Origin: Akkermansiaceae bacterium
Lineage (GTDB): Bacteria; Verrucomicrobiota; Verrucomicrobiia; Verrucomicrobiales; Akkermansiaceae
Direction: 5' to 3'
NCBI GenBank assembly: GCA_026461385.1
Contig: JAPJNB010000249.1
Span: 1 to 49,135, forward strand
Length of the DNA: 49,135 bases
This document shows, in pieces, positions 41,602 through 49,135 of this stretch (position 1 is its first letter; every line of letters starts with the position of its first letter). The translations under genes were made by a program, and so were the position numbers. The notes beneath the pieces were generated by a model, which saw only the letters and a list, made by a program, of their open reading frames with translations, was not told the DNA's origin and made no database searches.

Positions 41602-43131
41602 TTATAGTGACTCGATCTGAGTGAGTGTCTGGTTGGCCTGGATGCGCAATGCCGTAAGCGTCTCTTCATTCATTTTGTCCAAGGTACGGTACACCATGGA
41701 TAATCGAAAATTGGTAGAAAGCTTCGTGCGGTGCCGATCGAAGAAATCCCAATACAAGGCGTTGAATGGACAGGCTCGCTCGCCGTTGCGTTTCTTTTTG
41801 TCATAGTGGCAACCTTTGCAGTAGTCGCCCATGCGATCAATGTACGCGGCGCTCGAAACATAGGGTTTGGTCGCCAACGCGCCTCCATCTGCAAACTGGC
41901 TCATCCCGAGGGTGTTGGGCAGTTCAACCCATTCAAAGGCATCAATGTAGACACCCAAGTACCAGTGATGAACTTCGGTTGGATGAATGCCGGCCAATAG
42001 GGCGAAATTACCAATGACCATCAACCGTTGAATGTGATGCGCGTAGGCGTGCTCGAGTGACTGGCCGATCGAGTGACTGAGGCAACGCATCTTGGTTTGC
42101 CCCGTCCAAAACCAAGATGGCAGCGGTGTGTCGTGACCGAAATGGTTTTGCACGACATAGTCCGGCATTTTCGCCCAGTACACGCCGCGGACGTATTCAC
42201 GCCAACCTAAAATCTGTCGAATGAATCCTTCCGCCGTCGCGATATTAATCTGCTGATTCTGCCACGCGGTTTGCGCCCGCTGGACGACCTCGCGTGGGTT
42301 GAGCATTTTCGTATTCAAGGCAAACGACAAGAGCGAGTGGAATAGCCGCCAGCCTTTGGTGCTAAGAGCGTCTTGAAAATCACCGAAGTGCGGCAACGCG
42401 TCGGCGATGAAATGATCGAGGCATACGAGTGCCTCAGCGCGATTGAGCGGCCAAGCGAATTGCTCGGCGTTCGGCTCGCCAAACGTCTTGATGCCCGCCG
42501 ATTGAATGGTTTGCCATAGATCCGAATGATCGTGCGTCACTCGCGGGTCACTGGGTTCTGCGGGGCTTCCTGGCCATGATTTCCGGTTGTCATGGTCGAA
42601 GTTCCATTTGCCTTCGACAGGGTGCTTTGCATCGGCCATTAAAATTTGATGCTTGGTGCGTATGCGCCGGTAAAAGCGCTCCATCAGCCATGATTTCTGG
42701 CCTGAAAAAAGGTCAGCGACTTCTGTGCGTGTCGTGTAAAAATGTTCGCTCGAAACAGCGGAACAGGCAATCTTGCTTGCCGCCGCATAGTGCTTCAATT
42801 GTTGATCCAGTCGCCATTCATCCGGCTCTTGATATTCAAAGACGGTGCATCCGTATCGCTCGATCAAAGCGTCCAGATTTCCCGTGAGCGTTTGACGATT
42901 TTCGGCATCGTCGATGGCCAGGTAATGCACGCGCTGCCCGCCCGCCTGCAGCAGATTGGCGAAGTCTCGCATGCCCGCAAAAATCCCAATGACTTTCTGT
43001 GCGTGGTGCAATACATAATCGGTCTCTTGGCGCATTTCCATGAAGGCAAACACCACATGATGGTCGATTGCTGCAAACCATGAATGTCCTGGGTTAAGTT
43101 GATCTCCAAGAATGAGTTTTAATGTCGTCAC
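41602..43131 (-). CDS. FeS-containing bacterial cryptochrome/photolyase (PhrB-type, (6-4))
   Basis: A 509-residue flavoprotein of the FeS-BCP class, best known from Agrobacterium PhrB, which repairs (6-4) photoproducts. The N-terminal [17 protein letters not shown] and the helical FAD domain (GWREYVRGVYWAKMP, HAYAHHIQRLMVIGNFALL) fit. The four cluster cysteines can be placed: one in KMRCLSHSIG (near 347) and three in YCKGCHYDKK and GERACPFN. The preferred start is GTG 43131, which overlaps the DASH stop by four bases (GTGA); an ATG at 43143 is less typical. It is the last gene of the light-repair unit. Confidence 0.9.
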   Translation of the reverse strand: MTTLKLILGDQLNPGHSWFAAIDHHVVFAFMEMRQETDYVLHHAQKVIGIFAGMRDFANLLQAGGQRVHYLAIDDAENRQTLTGNLDALIERYGCTVFEYQEPDEWRLDQQLKHYAAASKIACSAVSSEHFYTTRTEVADLFSGQKSWLMERFYRRIRTKHQILMADAKHPVEGKWNFDHDNRKSWPGSPAEPSDPRVTHDHSDLWQTIQSAGIKTFGEPNAEQFAWPLNRAEALVCLDHFIADALPHFGDFQDALSTKGWRLFHSLLSFALNTKMLNPREVVQRAQTAWQNQQINIATAEGFIRQILGWREYVRGVYWAKMPDYVVQNHFGHDTPLPSWFWTGQTKMRCLSHSIGQSLEHAYAHHIQRLMVIGNFALLAGIHPTEVHHWYLGVYIDAFEWVELPNTLGMSQFADGGALATKPYVSSAAYIDRMGDYCKGCHYDKKKRNGERACPFNALYWDFFDRHRTKLSTNFRLSMVYRTLDKMNEETLTALRIQANQTLTQIESL

Positions 43132-44435
43132 AGGGTGTCCCATTTTTTTCGGTAAGTTTCGGATGGATCGTGTTCAATCGCCTGTTTTTCAGGCCGCATG
43201 GCTCGGCCTCCGCGAGGATCAGTGCCACATCCCGCAAGATAAAGCCAATTTCCTTGGTTGCTGTAAACATCGTAGTCGATCAACTGCGATTCAAACCACG
43301 CCGCTCCTGCTCGCCAGTCCAGCCCAAGTGCATAGACCAAATAGCTGGCGGTCACTTGTCGCATGCGGTTTGAGAGATAGCCGGTTTGTCTCAACTCGCG
43401 CATCCCGGCGTCGACGAATGCCTCGCCGCTGTTGCCTTGGCACCAGCGCTCAAATTTTTCGAATTGCTCGGAGGTATTGATGACGGCACCGCCAGGTGGT
43501 GCCTGACCGGTGCCACGCAGGCCTGAGCGACGGTACAACTGGGTGCCAAATCGATGGTGTAAAAATCGAAAGTAGTCCCGCCAAAGCAATTCAAACCAGA
43601 TCCAATAGCTGCCCTCGTTCGCGCCGTGATCGTGCTCGAATTTCTGTAGTTTCTCGAAGATCATTCTGGCAGAGACCGCGCCTGATGCTAGCCAAACTGA
43701 AAACTTGGTAGAGTAGTCGATACCCGTCAATTGATTGCGGGTGCTCTTGTAGTCATGAGCAAGCTTGCGGTCGAAGTATTGTTGGATGTGCTTCAGCCCG
43801 AATGCTGTTCCTGCGAATTCGGGTTCTTGAAAATAGGGGATCGATGTTCGCGTGTCCCATGAGTCGAGCGGCCTCCACTCGGCCATTTCCGGTTGAGTGT
43901 GCGTGACCTCAGCAGGTAGGGGAGTTGTATAGGTAACAAAATTTTCGGGGCTTCTTACTTTCACCTTCGCGTTCTCGACGGCTTTCCGGAAATCTGTAAA
44001 AACCAATGGAAGATGGTTTATCTCAAACGGAAGATCCTCGATGTTTAACAGACTTGATTGCCATGTGGTGACGACCGTGAGTCCCGCGTGCCTGAGTCGT
44101 TCAATTTGGTGTTGTTCCTCGGGTGCTGTGATCTCTTCACAAAAAATGGTTTGGATATGCCAAGCGTGCGCGAGCCTGATGAGTGTGTCACAGGGGTCGC
44201 CGCTGTATTCGAAGAGGTCGCTTCCACTTTCGATCAACTGCCGCTTGAGCGCGAGCACCGCCGAGCACCGCGCGTGCTTTCGATGCGGTCCAATTCGCGC
44301 GAATCCCCATGCCGTGGGGGAATCGACCGGATGGATGAATACGGGTGCAACCGCATCCGCAAGCGCGCAGGCGCGATTGAGCGAAGGTTGATCGATCAAC
44401 CGCAGGTCGTTGCGAAACCAGTAAATCGCGTTCAT
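43128..44435 (-). CDS. Cryptochrome DASH-type photolyase
   Basis: A 435-residue cryptochrome/photolyase. [19 protein letters not shown] opens the antenna domain. The FAD domain contains [40 protein letters not shown] and [18 protein letters not shown] followed by DPRGGR, all typical of CRY-DASH, whose members repair CPDs in single-stranded DNA and bind folate and FAD. Start ATG 44435 overlaps the DUF2256 stop by four bases (ATGA); its stop overlaps the next gene. Frames extending to 44477 are not conserved. Confidence 0.92.
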   Translation of the reverse strand: MNAIYWFRNDLRLIDQPSLNRACALADAVAPVFIHPVDSPTAWGFARIGPHRKHARCSAVLALKRQLIESGSDLFEYSGDPCDTLIRLAHAWHIQTIFCEEITAPEEQHQIERLRHAGLTVVTTWQSSLLNIEDLPFEINHLPLVFTDFRKAVENAKVKVRSPENFVTYTTPLPAEVTHTQPEMAEWRPLDSWDTRTSIPYFQEPEFAGTAFGLKHIQQYFDRKLAHDYKSTRNQLTGIDYSTKFSVWLASGAVSARMIFEKLQKFEHDHGANEGSYWIWFELLWRDYFRFLHHRFGTQLYRRSGLRGTGQAPPGGAVINTSEQFEKFERWCQGNSGEAFVDAGMRELRQTGYLSNRMRQVTASYLVYALGLDWRAGAAWFESQLIDYDVYSNQGNWLYLAGCGTDPRGGRAMRPEKQAIEHDPSETYRKKWDTL

Positions 44436-44584
44436 GGTTTTGGCTCCGTGTGGGTGCGCCGACACCGCTCCGAGCAATATTTGACGTTCTCCCAGTCACG
44501 TTCCCATTTTTTCCGCCACGAAAAGGGGCGCATGCAAGTCACGCAGACTTTGCTTGGCAGGTTCTGTTTGCTTACATTTCGCAT
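44432..44584 (-). CDS. DUF2256 small zinc-ribbon-like protein
   Basis: A 50-residue protein. It reads [20 protein letters not shown], then [20 protein letters not shown], then [10 protein letters not shown]. Two cysteine pairs (CVTC and CSERC) suggest a bound metal, and the FSWRKKWE core is the DUF2256 signature. DUF2256 genes are known to travel with cryptochrome/photolyase genes, but what the protein does is not established to my knowledge. It lies 17 bp after the upstream photolyase gene and its TGA overlaps the DASH ATG, so it is coupled to both. Confidence 0.9.
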   Translation of the reverse strand: MRNVSKQNLPSKVCVTCMRPFSWRKKWERDWENVKYCSERCRRTHTEPKP

Positions 44585-44601
44585 GTGAGATTCGCGGGCT
44601 A

Positions 44602-46134
44602 TTAGAAGTCTAGTAGGTCTTGTTGAGGAGGCTGGGCGATGGGTGCCTGTTTTCTGGTAGTGCGGAGGCCCTTGCGTGATCCATGCTTACGAACGATCGC
44701 GCTTTTCCCGGCACGCACCTGTTTTTGGGCCCTTAGCTCGAAGAGTTTTTGCTTCGCTACACGCGTGGCAGTCGCGAGGTCGACGACCGGCTGTCCCAGA
44801 TCCTTGCCGACATCGACACCGTGTTGCTGCTGAAGGGAAATGGGCATCTTCCATGGCTCGAATAACCACGAATTTGGGACGCGCTGCATCGCTGGAATCC
44901 AACGTCTCACAAAGATTCCGTTGGGGTCGTGGTCTTGTGCCTGTTTGAGTGGATTGTAAATTCGCGGCACATTGATGCCCGTGGTGCCCGATTGCATTTG
45001 CAGTTGGCTCCAGTGGATGCCTGGTTCGTAATCTAAAAATTGGCGGGCAAGCCATTGTCCGACAGGGCGCCAGTCCAGCCACAGCGGATAGGCTGCGGTC
45101 GACACGAGCATCGCGCGCATCCTGAAATTCAACCAGCCCGTTTCACGCAGCATTGCGACACAGGCATCGACAAGTGGCCATCCTGTTTTGCCGGCGACGA
45201 GTGCGTCGAAATGTGCTGGATTCCAATCGTTTTCCCGCAGGCCGTCGTATCCTCGGTGCATGTTTTGAAATTCGATCTCCGGCTCGCTTTCGAGTTTTTG
45301 GATGAAGTGGCAATGCCAATGGAGCCGACTGATGAATGCTGCTAGACCTTTCTTGTGCCATGCGTCGCCCGACTTGAGTTCTTGCATTTTTTGAGTGGTC
45401 GCCTGCATAACCTCGCGAAGGCTCAGGCAACCATAGGCAAGATAGGCCGAGATGCGTGAGCAGGCGGTCGGGGCGGATAGAGGTGATGAAATGCCACCGC
45501 GGTATTTGGTGCTTCGGTCATTGAGAAAACTTTCTAACACCGCCAGTGCGAGGTGTCTGCCGCCCTTCTGCCGAAGCGGAGGATCGTGTGGGTCAAGCCC
45601 CATCGCGGCCGCGTTTGGTGGCGGAGGCTCGTGCCATGGCAAGGGCGTGCCTTGGATGGCGATTGGTGCGGGAATGCAGGGTTGCTTCATATGCTGGTCC
45701 CAGAATTTTTTCCAGTGGTCACGATCTTTAAGCCCGCGCGTGACGCCGAACTGCTGGCTTTGAGACCACGCGATGGAGCGCTGTCTGCACCAGCGTGCGA
45801 CCGCGCGATCCCGCTCGTAGGAGACCGCATCCCCGGTTTCCTCGTGAGAGCACAGAAGGTGAAACGGCGCGAGATGGTAAAGACGGTCGAATACGTCGAC
45901 GGCCTCTCCAGTGACAACATGCAACACGCTGCCACGGTGTTTGATCTCCCTGTAAAGGTCTCGAAGACTTTCTAAAAGAAATTGATAGTGCTGTGTCGCG
46001 ACGCACGCGGTGGACCACAAGGTCGGCTCGATCAGATAGAGGCACAGCGTCGGGCCATTTTTGAGCGCCTCATGAAGGGCCGCGTGATCATGGACCCGCA
46101 GATCACGCTTAAACCAAACAACGCTGTAGCTCAT
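44602..46134 (-). CDS. Cryptochrome/deoxyribodipyrimidine photolyase
   Basis: A 510-residue photolyase/cryptochrome. The antenna domain starts [19 protein letters not shown]; the FAD domain has [54 protein letters not shown] and [17 protein letters not shown], giving the FAD-cradling helices. The C-terminus has a basic extension (about 455-510, [15 protein letters not shown]). ATG 46134 is chosen over 46224, which adds 30 unconserved residues. It is the first gene of the four-gene light-repair unit. Repair of CPDs is likely; a signalling role cannot be excluded. Confidence 0.9.
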   Translation of the reverse strand: MSYSVVWFKRDLRVHDHAALHEALKNGPTLCLYLIEPTLWSTACVATQHYQFLLESLRDLYREIKHRGSVLHVVTGEAVDVFDRLYHLAPFHLLCSHEETGDAVSYERDRAVARWCRQRSIAWSQSQQFGVTRGLKDRDHWKKFWDQHMKQPCIPAPIAIQGTPLPWHEPPPPNAAAMGLDPHDPPLRQKGGRHLALAVLESFLNDRSTKYRGGISSPLSAPTACSRISAYLAYGCLSLREVMQATTQKMQELKSGDAWHKKGLAAFISRLHWHCHFIQKLESEPEIEFQNMHRGYDGLRENDWNPAHFDALVAGKTGWPLVDACVAMLRETGWLNFRMRAMLVSTAAYPLWLDWRPVGQWLARQFLDYEPGIHWSQLQMQSGTTGINVPRIYNPLKQAQDHDPNGIFVRRWIPAMQRVPNSWLFEPWKMPISLQQQHGVDVGKDLGQPVVDLATATRVAKQKLFELRAQKQVRAGKSAIVRKHGSRKGLRTTRKQAPIAQPPQQDLLDF

Positions 46135-46255
46135 GGATTCTGGTGCGGTTGTTCGGATTTGGAATGGCCGATCGACGGTGACAGGGCCTAAGAGATGGGT
46201 AAACGAGCACTGGCTGCGAATCAAGGATGAAGCGGCGTTGTCAGAATCGCAGGGA

Positions 46256-47251
46256 TTACCAACCGTAAACCCAAGCGTAGGTGGTATAATTGGTTTTCGG
46301 CGGTGCTGCGTATGCGACAGGACCCTTGGCGGTGCCGTGTTCAGTCTCGCCGTTTCGGCAGGTCAATCGAATCCCATCACTAAAGAACAGTGGGTCATCG
46401 TCGTGGAATCGATAGGCTGAGAAGCACCGATTCTTTTTATCCAAGTGGGTTAAGCCGGAAATGTCCGCATGAAACTTGCCGGTGTCGAAATAGTAGGTAC
46501 CAAGGAAGTAGTCCTCCAGACCGGAGGAAAGCATGATGGGTTCCTTTCCCTCGCCGGTGTAGGCGCGCATGCAGCCTTCCAGATAACTCATGCCGCCGTT
46601 AGATAGTGCCTGTGCCGCAATGGTAACCTGATAGACCGCGCCATGCCCCTTCACGTCGCAGAGGTTGAATTCTTCCATCGGCTCGGCGGTGTGGTTTTCC
46701 AGTCGATGCAGTTTGAGTCTGGCCGTTTCAGGCAGTTCCATGCCGCCAAGCGTGACGCGGCCATTCTCAACGCCGCGGATGATCCACCAACTCATCGGGT
46801 TGCCCTTTGCGCCTAATGGCCTCTGGGCGGTGACGCGGATGCTCTTTCCGAAGGGGATTCGGTAGTTGTTGAAAATGCCGTTGTTCTTGCCGATCTTGCC
46901 GACGTGTTTCGTCGCCCATGGGGCATCGTTGTCACGGAAGCCAATCCCGTGTCCCAGGTAGAGGGCCATGTCGATGGAGGGAGTCGTTTCGCCATCGATG
47001 TAGTAGCGAATCCGAGTATCCTCAACCCCTTCGAAATTTCCGCCAAACCAGAAGTGCGTAAGGCAGCCCTTGCCTTGATGCTCGTAGAGTATTGCCTCAG
47101 TATCCTCCTTGAGAACTTGTTCGCCTTTACCAATGCCGCCAATCGGCCGGAGATCCACCGTGTGCTCAGTGATGGCTTGGGAGATACCGATGCCCATGCC
47201 TAAAGCGGTGATCGTTAGTGCCGTGAATAGATGAAGGATTGTCTTTTGCAT
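46256..47251 (-). CDS. Secreted GH172/DUF2961 family protein
   Basis: A 331-residue protein with a signal peptide ending near GIGISQA. DUF2961 (GH172) blocks are GKGCLTHFWFGGNFEG, IRYYIDGETTPSIDMAL, PFGKSIRVTAQ and LSSGLEDYFLGTYYFDTG, where the Glu of GLEDYF is in the catalytic region, plus AYRFHDDDPLFF. GH172 enzymes act on fructofuranose dianhydrides or arabinofuranosides. It ends 122 bp upstream of the photolyase start and is probably a separate transcript. The gap 47252-47369 holds nothing I recognise. Confidence 0.85.
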   Translation of the reverse strand: MQKTILHLFTALTITALGMGIGISQAITEHTVDLRPIGGIGKGEQVLKEDTEAILYEHQGKGCLTHFWFGGNFEGVEDTRIRYYIDGETTPSIDMALYLGHGIGFRDNDAPWATKHVGKIGKNNGIFNNYRIPFGKSIRVTAQRPLGAKGNPMSWWIIRGVENGRVTLGGMELPETARLKLHRLENHTAEPMEEFNLCDVKGHGAVYQVTIAAQALSNGGMSYLEGCMRAYTGEGKEPIMLSSGLEDYFLGTYYFDTGKFHADISGLTHLDKKNRCFSAYRFHDDDPLFFSDGIRLTCRNGETEHGTAKGPVAYAAPPKTNYTTYAWVYGW

Positions 47252-47369
47252 ATCGGAATTTTTCTAATGGTAGACTCATGATGAACGGTGCTGCCAACCA
47301 AATGAATGCATCGATTTAAGAACAAAGGTGATGATATCAATGGGCACGGGACGAGTTCATGAGGAATTT

Positions 47370-47948
47370 TCATCTACGAATGATTTGATTCCTTGCCTCA
47401 TCCACCACATACTCCGCCTGTGACAAGTGCAGGCCTAAGTGAAATGCAAACATGCAGTTCCACTTATGCGCATCAAACTTTCCAAAGATGGGGTGGGGTG
47501 AAGTTCCAGTGTGTCGAAGCTGCTTTAAGTTCTTAACGGCTTCAAGATGGTTGGTAACGGATTCGGCAAAGCTCGCGATTTGTGCCTCGCCTGCTAACGA
47601 AGTTGGCATGACATCTTTCTTTGGATCAAGCGCGGCGGCTCCACTTAACGCCTCGCCTCTCGCAAGTTGAACGACGCTAGCGGTGATGCTCCGATTCACG
47701 ATGGCATTGTGTTCTAAAATCATGAAAAATGACCATCGTCGCATATCTTCATCCACTCCCCGCATTGGTGGGACTTCAACGCCAAGCTGGCCAACTTCAT
47801 TCGTTATGCCCTCGGCGAGCTTTAGGTATTGGCGCAAGATCACTTCGCTCTCTGCCAGCGCTTTTTCGCGACTTGTGAAAGTGAAAAGCGTACGGATTGC
47901 GGTTTTGATCAGTAGATTGCTCATTTTATTGATGCCGATTTTATCCAT
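47370..47948 (-). CDS. DinB-like / DUF1569-like four-helix protein
   Basis: A 192-residue protein with the DinB-superfamily pattern of helices and three possible metal-ligand histidines: one in MILEHNAIVNRSI and two in CMFAFHLGLHLSQAEYV. The block HPIFGKFDAHKWN precedes the second helix, as in DUF1569-type members. The family contains metal-dependent thiol transferases and many proteins of unknown role. Starts at 47948, 47924 or 48029 are all possible; the region before 47948 has no conserved sequence. Confidence 0.65.
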   Translation of the reverse strand: MDKIGINKMSNLLIKTAIRTLFTFTSREKALAESEVILRQYLKLAEGITNEVGQLGVEVPPMRGVDEDMRRWSFFMILEHNAIVNRSITASVVQLARGEALSGAAALDPKKDVMPTSLAGEAQIASFAESVTNHLEAVKNLKQLRHTGTSPHPIFGKFDAHKWNCMFAFHLGLHLSQAEYVVDEARNQIIRR

Positions 47949-48204
47949 GCGATCGCAGGGCGGTAAGGTGGGATTGGGCTGGATCGTCGAGTGGCTTAAA
48001 ACTTTCGGAAAGAGTGATGGGTTAGGCATTCAGGGACAAGCCAGGAATGAGGCGGCGACAGCCTGGAGGTCGAGAAAATTGATTGCGACCCCGCTGCGAC
48101 GCGACGGTCGCCGTGCATGCGGGGCTGAATGTGCTCGACTTGAATCCACCGGCAATGCTTTCCCTGTTCATTCGCTAAGAATTCCATTTCCCACAATTCC
48201 ATTT

Positions 48205-48304
48205 CCCAGACAAGTTGAAGAAAGCATCGAGCCGATAAGGAAATTCCGATTCGAGGGAGGATTCGGGTGGTATCCCAAACAATTGCCGAACCGAGTCATC
48301 AAGG
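48205..48304. repeat. Dispersed repeat A, copy A4 (diverged, first ~100 bp)
   Basis: CCCAGACAAGTTGAAGAAAG start, then ATCGAGCCGATAAGGAAATT and GAGGATTCGGGTGGTATCC; clearly the same family as A1-A3, 32 kb away and in the same orientation, but more diverged. The stretch 48030-48204 holds nothing recognisable. Confidence 0.75.
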
Positions 48305-48373
48305 TCCGGCTCGAGGCCAACCCTTCGCAACGGCGGCCTACCCACCGGATGTGTAAATTTATGAAACATCAAC

Positions 48374-48550
48374 GATTGACTGATTTTGTTTTGACGAAAA
48401 GCCGCAGAATCATTACTTCACCGCCGTCAATTATCTGACACCTTCCACTTCCCCTCGTCTGAGCCTTCAAACCGGTTCGGCCCTCATCTCATGTATCCTC
48501 CCACAATCTACTTCCACCGATCAAAATTCGTCCAAATGCGGCGAGTTCAT
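48374..48550 (+). repeat. Dispersed repeat B, copy B2
   Basis: Matches B1 (16141-16318, minus strand) over its length with scattered substitutions and one or two single-base gaps. It ends inside the first codons of the frame starting at 48491. Repeat A4 lies 70 bp upstream, so A and B are neighbours at both loci, but B is inverted relative to A at the other locus. Confidence 0.8.
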
Positions 48551-48721
48551 CTGCTATTTGGCGTCCTCGCGATCACGGCGACCCTCGATGCGGGCATCAA
48601 CTTCCAGATTTGCTTTAGGTCGTCTCCTTCGTGCCAAGAATTCGCATTGAATGCGACAAACACCGAAAAATCATTTGAAGATCAAATCCAAATTTTAACA
48701 CCTGTTTCACAACGTTTATGA
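48491..48721 (+). CDS. Small possibly secreted protein, coupled to the next gene
   Basis: A 76-residue frame; an internal ATG at 48536 would give 61 residues with a leader (RRVHLLFGVLAITATLDA) and a mature part with two cysteines (ICFRSSPSC). I recognise no family. Its TGA overlaps the ATG of the following frame (ATGA), which argues that it is translated. The first 20 codons lie in repeat B2, and B1 keeps a similar opening (PPTIY, FVQMRR) but stops after 36 codons. Confidence 0.5.
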   Translation: MYPPTIYFHRSKFVQMRRVHLLFGVLAITATLDAGINFQICFRSSPSCQEFALNATNTEKSFEDQIQILTPVSQRL

Positions 48722-49135
48722 AAGATTCATTTTCTAGCAGTCATGAAGTTTCAGCTTGGTATGCGAGGTATCGGCTTTTTTTGATTTTTCTCGTTCTTGC
48801 GATTTCTGTCGGGCTGATTTCCTGGGTTCGCCTCACATCATTAGTCACCGACAAACCGACATCTTTGGTGAAACTAAATTCGCCACCGAGCACGACCTTG
48901 GTGCCAGCCACCAACCCCGAGACATCGGCTGAGAAGCCTGGCTCAATCAGCAGGGATTCATCGAGTAGCACTTCCATTCCTCTAGCAGGGACACGGGCCA
49001 ATCTGAAAAGCAAACGGCAGACCATCAGTCTCACCAGTGACGATGGGATTTTTGACCGCGTGATGATTGACGAATCGCAGCCAGTCCAGATCGGCATCAC
49101 TCTCAATCAACTGAGACCCGGCGAGAAGGTTTTCA
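48718..49135 (+). CDS. Membrane-anchored protein, 3' end outside window
   Basis: From ATG 48718 an open frame runs 139 codons to the window edge without a stop. A single helix (RLFLIFLVLAISVGLISWV, about residues 20-38) follows a short cytoplasmic start. A Ser/Thr/Pro-rich linker spans about 45-95 and a folded region begins with RQTISLTSDDGIFDRVMIDE. This is the layout of a periplasmic domain on a stalk. No family recognised. It is translationally coupled to the preceding small frame. Confidence 0.65.
   Translation, partial: MKDSFSSSHEVSAWYARYRLFLIFLVLAISVGLISWVRLTSLVTDKPTSLVKLNSPPSTTLVPATNPETSAEKPGSISRDSSSSTSIPLAGTRANLKSKRQTISLTSDDGIFDRVMIDESQPVQIGITLNQLRPGEKVF

Noticed and set aside
47683-48438. 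251-codon plus-strand frame across the DinB-like gene and repeat A4
   Set aside because: Half antisense to a better gene and half repeat; no start signal or motif.

Overview
The window looks like chromosomal DNA of a moderately GC-rich Gram-negative bacterium, most likely a Verrucomicrobiota member of the Verrucomicrobiae type. BamA implies an outer membrane. Family content points the same way: secreted GH2 and GH172 glycosidases, a ThuA-like protein, two sodium:solute symporters, a eukaryotic-type GH13_8 branching enzyme and a GT2/LAB_N/ArnT envelope module. The phylum assignment is inference; no rRNA is present to confirm it.

Layout. 1-14.2 kb is housekeeping: the 3' end of tRNA-Arg(ACG), bamA, a tight minus-strand block (GAF, KhpB/Jag, DoxX, acyl-CoA thioesterase, FAD oxidoreductase), a galactose block (secreted GalM, SGLT-like symporter, 66-aa membrane protein, terminator), an MBL hydrolase, a yeast-type cytosine deaminase divergent from a duplicated LOG-family protein, nadK and initiator tRNA. 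14.2-16.7 kb is an accessory island: VapBC, two fragments of an S49 peptidase gene, a 90-bp element with terminal inverted repeats, a SHOCT lipoprotein and three copies of a dispersed repeat (A) plus one copy of a second repeat (B). 16.7-27.2 kb runs entirely on the minus strand: dnaA, a GT-C-like membrane protein, dnaN, a PlsC protein carrying an Aas relic, an ABC ATPase and FtsX-type permease, and prfB with a programmed +1 frameshift. A candidate oriC lies upstream of dnaA at 27.03-27.21 kb.

27.2-38 kb holds a second symporter, a host-attachment-like protein, PAC2, a DEDDy exonuclease, the branching enzyme, DUF2721, YqeY, PAP2 and the GT2-LAB_N-ArnT operon. 38-47.3 kb carries ThuA, GH2, an overlapping light-repair operon (three photolyase/cryptochrome paralogues plus a 50-aa DUF2256 protein) and GH172. 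The right end holds a DinB-like protein, further copies of repeats A and B, and two ATGA-coupled frames, the second of which leaves the window.

How parts fit: GalM, the symporter and GH2 suggest use of beta-galactosides; GT2, LAB_N and ArnT suggest transfer of a lipid-linked sugar to the envelope; LOG plus cytosine deaminase suggest pyrimidine salvage. The strongest unexplained signals are the octamer TGYTAGAA, seen at least 21 times in several reading frames and both orientations, and the A/B repeat families shared by the two ends of the window.
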